Part shown: positions 7,277 through 8,438 of the stretch, piece after piece
How positions within the stretch are numbered: position 1 is the first letter of the stretch
How the letters are laid out: every line of letters begins with the position of its first letter
Assembly: GCA_030642205.1 (NCBI GenBank)
Contig: DAOWOF010000088.1
Coordinates: 1 to 8,438, forward strand
Source of the DNA: Desulfobacteraceae bacterium
GTDB taxonomy: Bacteria > Desulfobacterota > DSM-4660 > Desulfatiglandales > Desulfatiglandaceae
DNA length: 8,438 nucleotides
Direction: 5' to 3'
Position numbers and translations under genes: made by a program
The notes under the pieces: model-generated
Told to the model about the DNA's origin: nothing
The model's database searches: none
The model's input: the letters and a program-made list of their open reading frames with translations, nothing else

Positions 7277-7610
7277 TTTTTATCACAAGAATGTATTTTA
7301 TGAGGTAATTGAAAAACATATATTTCTGGCTATATTATTAATCGATATATAATATTGCCTGGCATTATCGATGGACTATACTGCCAAGACTTATCGTGCA
7401 CTCTACAATATTATTGCTATCCTCTTTAATTATAGTTCGGAAGGTTATAAATTGAGTTTTTTTCGGTGAGCGATGAGGATCAAGAGCAAAGCGTAACTGC
7501 TCGTTATAGTTGACTATCAAGAGGCTAAACAACGCAGATATCGATGTTCATGGCAATGAAAAACCGGTAATTTGTGGCCTTTCGAGGTATAAATGATTCT
7601 CAAGATGTAA
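7277..7610. other. 334-base intergenic region, probable operon leader
   Basis: No convincing gene lies here. The GNAT-proximal part (7277-7460) is very AT-rich and is the likeliest place for the promoter of the downstream operon, although no clear -35/-10 pair stands out. It includes an imperfect dyad at 7341-7372, with ATCGAT at both ends and TGCC/GGCA in the middle, which could be an operator. The part next to the DUF362-like gene (7461-7590) has 56 G or C in 130 bases, about 43%, against roughly a third in the surroundings. It contains a 5-bp stem, GAGCA/TGCTC, at 7484-7502. A stop-free minus-strand frame of 60 codons (7368-7547) has no ATG and no recognisable product. The patch could be a decayed gene, a mobile repeat or a structured leader; the sequence alone does not decide. 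Confidence 0.5.
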
Positions 7611-7620
7611 TCACATCTTG
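7601..7620 (-). terminator. Perfect hairpin over the stop of the DUF362-like gene
   Basis: The arms CAAGATGT and ACATCTTG, each 8 bases and perfectly complementary, surround a 4-base loop. The stop codon TGA (7611-7613) lies across loop and stem. The sequence after the stem on the minus strand is AGAATCATTT, with no T-run, so intrinsic termination would be weak. It may mark or protect the 3' end of the transcript instead. Because the last codons (Lys-Met-stop) form one arm, part of the pairing could be coincidence. Confidence 0.4.
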
Positions 7621-8438
7621 TACACTTTTATTTGCTTTTCGTTTAATGTTCCTTCTCCCAGACTCTCAAGTGCTATCTCCAAGAATTTTCTGACAGGACT
7701 TTCAGGATTATCCGGATTATGATAATCTCGTTGACTTAAAGGAAATAAAATATATTTAGAGCTATAATAATCGAGAGCGATTGGATCTGTGCTGCCTAAA
7801 ATAGTTCGCATTCTTGTCGCTTTTGCCGGATCAGTTCTGCTTCCCCAGCCAACCCACTCTCCGGTAACAATGTTTATATCAGCTTTTCTTATTGTTTTCA
7901 TAAAATATCCTAATGGGCCTCCCTTTGCGTATGGATAAAAAACTCCTCCACAAGCATGCACATTAACATATCCTTCAGGTTTAAGACCCCACCAACCACA
8001 TGAAAGATCAGTAATCCCCATATAATTTTTAACTGCGCTTGTAATTCCTGTATCCCTGCCATGGCTGTTAAGTACCGCAAAATTAATTAAACGTATTGGC
8101 CTATCGGGTAAAAATCGAGCCGTCTCATCTTTTTCTCTAATAAAAGCGCCTTTTTTTAAATCAATCGATATCCCACTATATTTAGAAGTAAAAACTGGGT
8201 AGCTCATCTTTACATACCATTTTTTTAATCCCCAAAAACCACTACAGACATAATCATCTTTTGTCCATACATACCCATCCTTTTCAGCAACAGATGTTAT
8301 AATGCCCCCATCTTGACCATTACCCCAAATATTATCTTTAATTCCTCCATCTCTCCAATGATATTTGGTAATGTTTTTGTAGCCAACATTATTATATTCC
8401 TCAATCAAAGTATTAATATTATATTTTTCCCCATTAAT
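7611..8438 (-). CDS. DUF362-like protein, 5' end missing
   Basis: The frame is open through the right edge, giving 275 visible codons and a TGA stop; the N-terminus lies outside. A TTG at 8406-8408 is an ordinary internal leucine codon, since the frame continues upstream of it. The visible part fits the DUF362 family. Numbering residues from the window edge, NFAVLNSHGRDTGITSAVKNYMGI (119-142) matches the family's stretch in which a His-containing loop precedes a conserved 'TxAxKNxxG' segment. ADINIVTGEW (186-195) and GSTDPIALDYYSSKYIL (215-231) match the C-terminal core, where an Asp-Pro-Ala-Leu-Asp-like motif is usual. Cysteines occur in SCGWWG and HACGG (about 146-165), but no ferredoxin-type CxxCxxC cluster is visible; some relatives carry one. 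The biochemical role of DUF362 is not established. It is separated from the polysaccharide genes by 334 bases and may be a separate transcription unit. Confidence 0.75.
   Translation of the reverse strand: MNGEKYNINTLIEEYNNVGYKNITKYHWRDGGIKDNIWGNGQDGGIITSVAEKDGYVWTKDDYVCSGFWGLKKWYVKMSYPVFTSKYSGISIDLKKGAFIREKDETARFLPDRPIRLINFAVLNSHGRDTGITSAVKNYMGITDLSCGWWGLKPEGYVNVHACGGVFYPYAKGGPLGYFMKTIRKADINIVTGEWVGWGSRTDPAKATRMRTILGSTDPIALDYYSSKYILFPLSQRDYHNPDNPESPVRKFLEIALESLGEGTLNEKQIKVYKM

Noticed and set aside
7054..7308. A plus-strand frame of 84 codons reaching into the intergenic gap.
   Set aside because: Most of it is antisense to the GNAT N-terminus, and its product is low in recognisable features.
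7368..7547. A stop-free minus-strand frame of 60 codons in the intergenic gap.
   Set aside because: It has no ATG, no clear ribosome binding site and no family resemblance I can name; it is kept only as part of the noncoding-patch finding.
8406..8408. TTG as the start of the DUF362-like gene.
   Set aside because: The frame stays open through the window edge with ordinary coding sequence upstream, so the gene is more likely truncated by the window.

Overview
The window is an AT-rich bacterial segment with genes on the minus strand only. It holds part of a surface-polysaccharide (exopolysaccharide, capsule or O-antigen type) biosynthesis locus. The order in transcription is: a DUF362-like gene cut by the right edge (7611-8438); a 334-base gap; a GNAT acyltransferase (6227-7276); two different NodB-type polysaccharide deacetylases (5180-6214 and 4337-5179); a GT4-type glycosyltransferase (3056-4330); an asparagine-synthetase-like amidoligase (1434-2954); and a Wzx-type flippase cut by the left edge (1-1320). 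The flippase has no stop inside the window, but it is an unbroken 440-codon frame with clear family motifs. All three stop codons end recognisable genes, so the standard bacterial code applies. The low GC, Shine-Dalgarno sites and gene content fit a Gram-negative bacterium, possibly of the Desulfobacterota type, but nothing here fixes the taxon.

The four genes from 7276 down to 3056 are tightly packed, with gaps of 12, 0 and 6 bases, and look like one translationally coupled transcript. The amidoligase and flippase follow after gaps of 101 and 113 bases, with no convincing terminator between them, so they may belong to the same transcript. The 334-base gap upstream of the GNAT gene is the likeliest place for the operon promoter. 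It also contains a patch of clearly higher GC (about 43% over 7461-7590) that no gene explains.

As an inferred scheme, the glycosyltransferase builds part of a lipid-linked glycan on the cytoplasmic face. The two deacetylases, which show no convincing signal peptide, expose free amines on it. The GNAT protein and the amidoligase, which lacks the catalytic Cys2 of the glutaminase domain, could then form new amide bonds. The flippase would export the finished unit. Each family assignment is well supported by motifs. The combined pathway, the sugar and the acyl groups are not shown by the sequence. No RNA genes, CRISPR arrays, insertion sequences or phage genes were seen.
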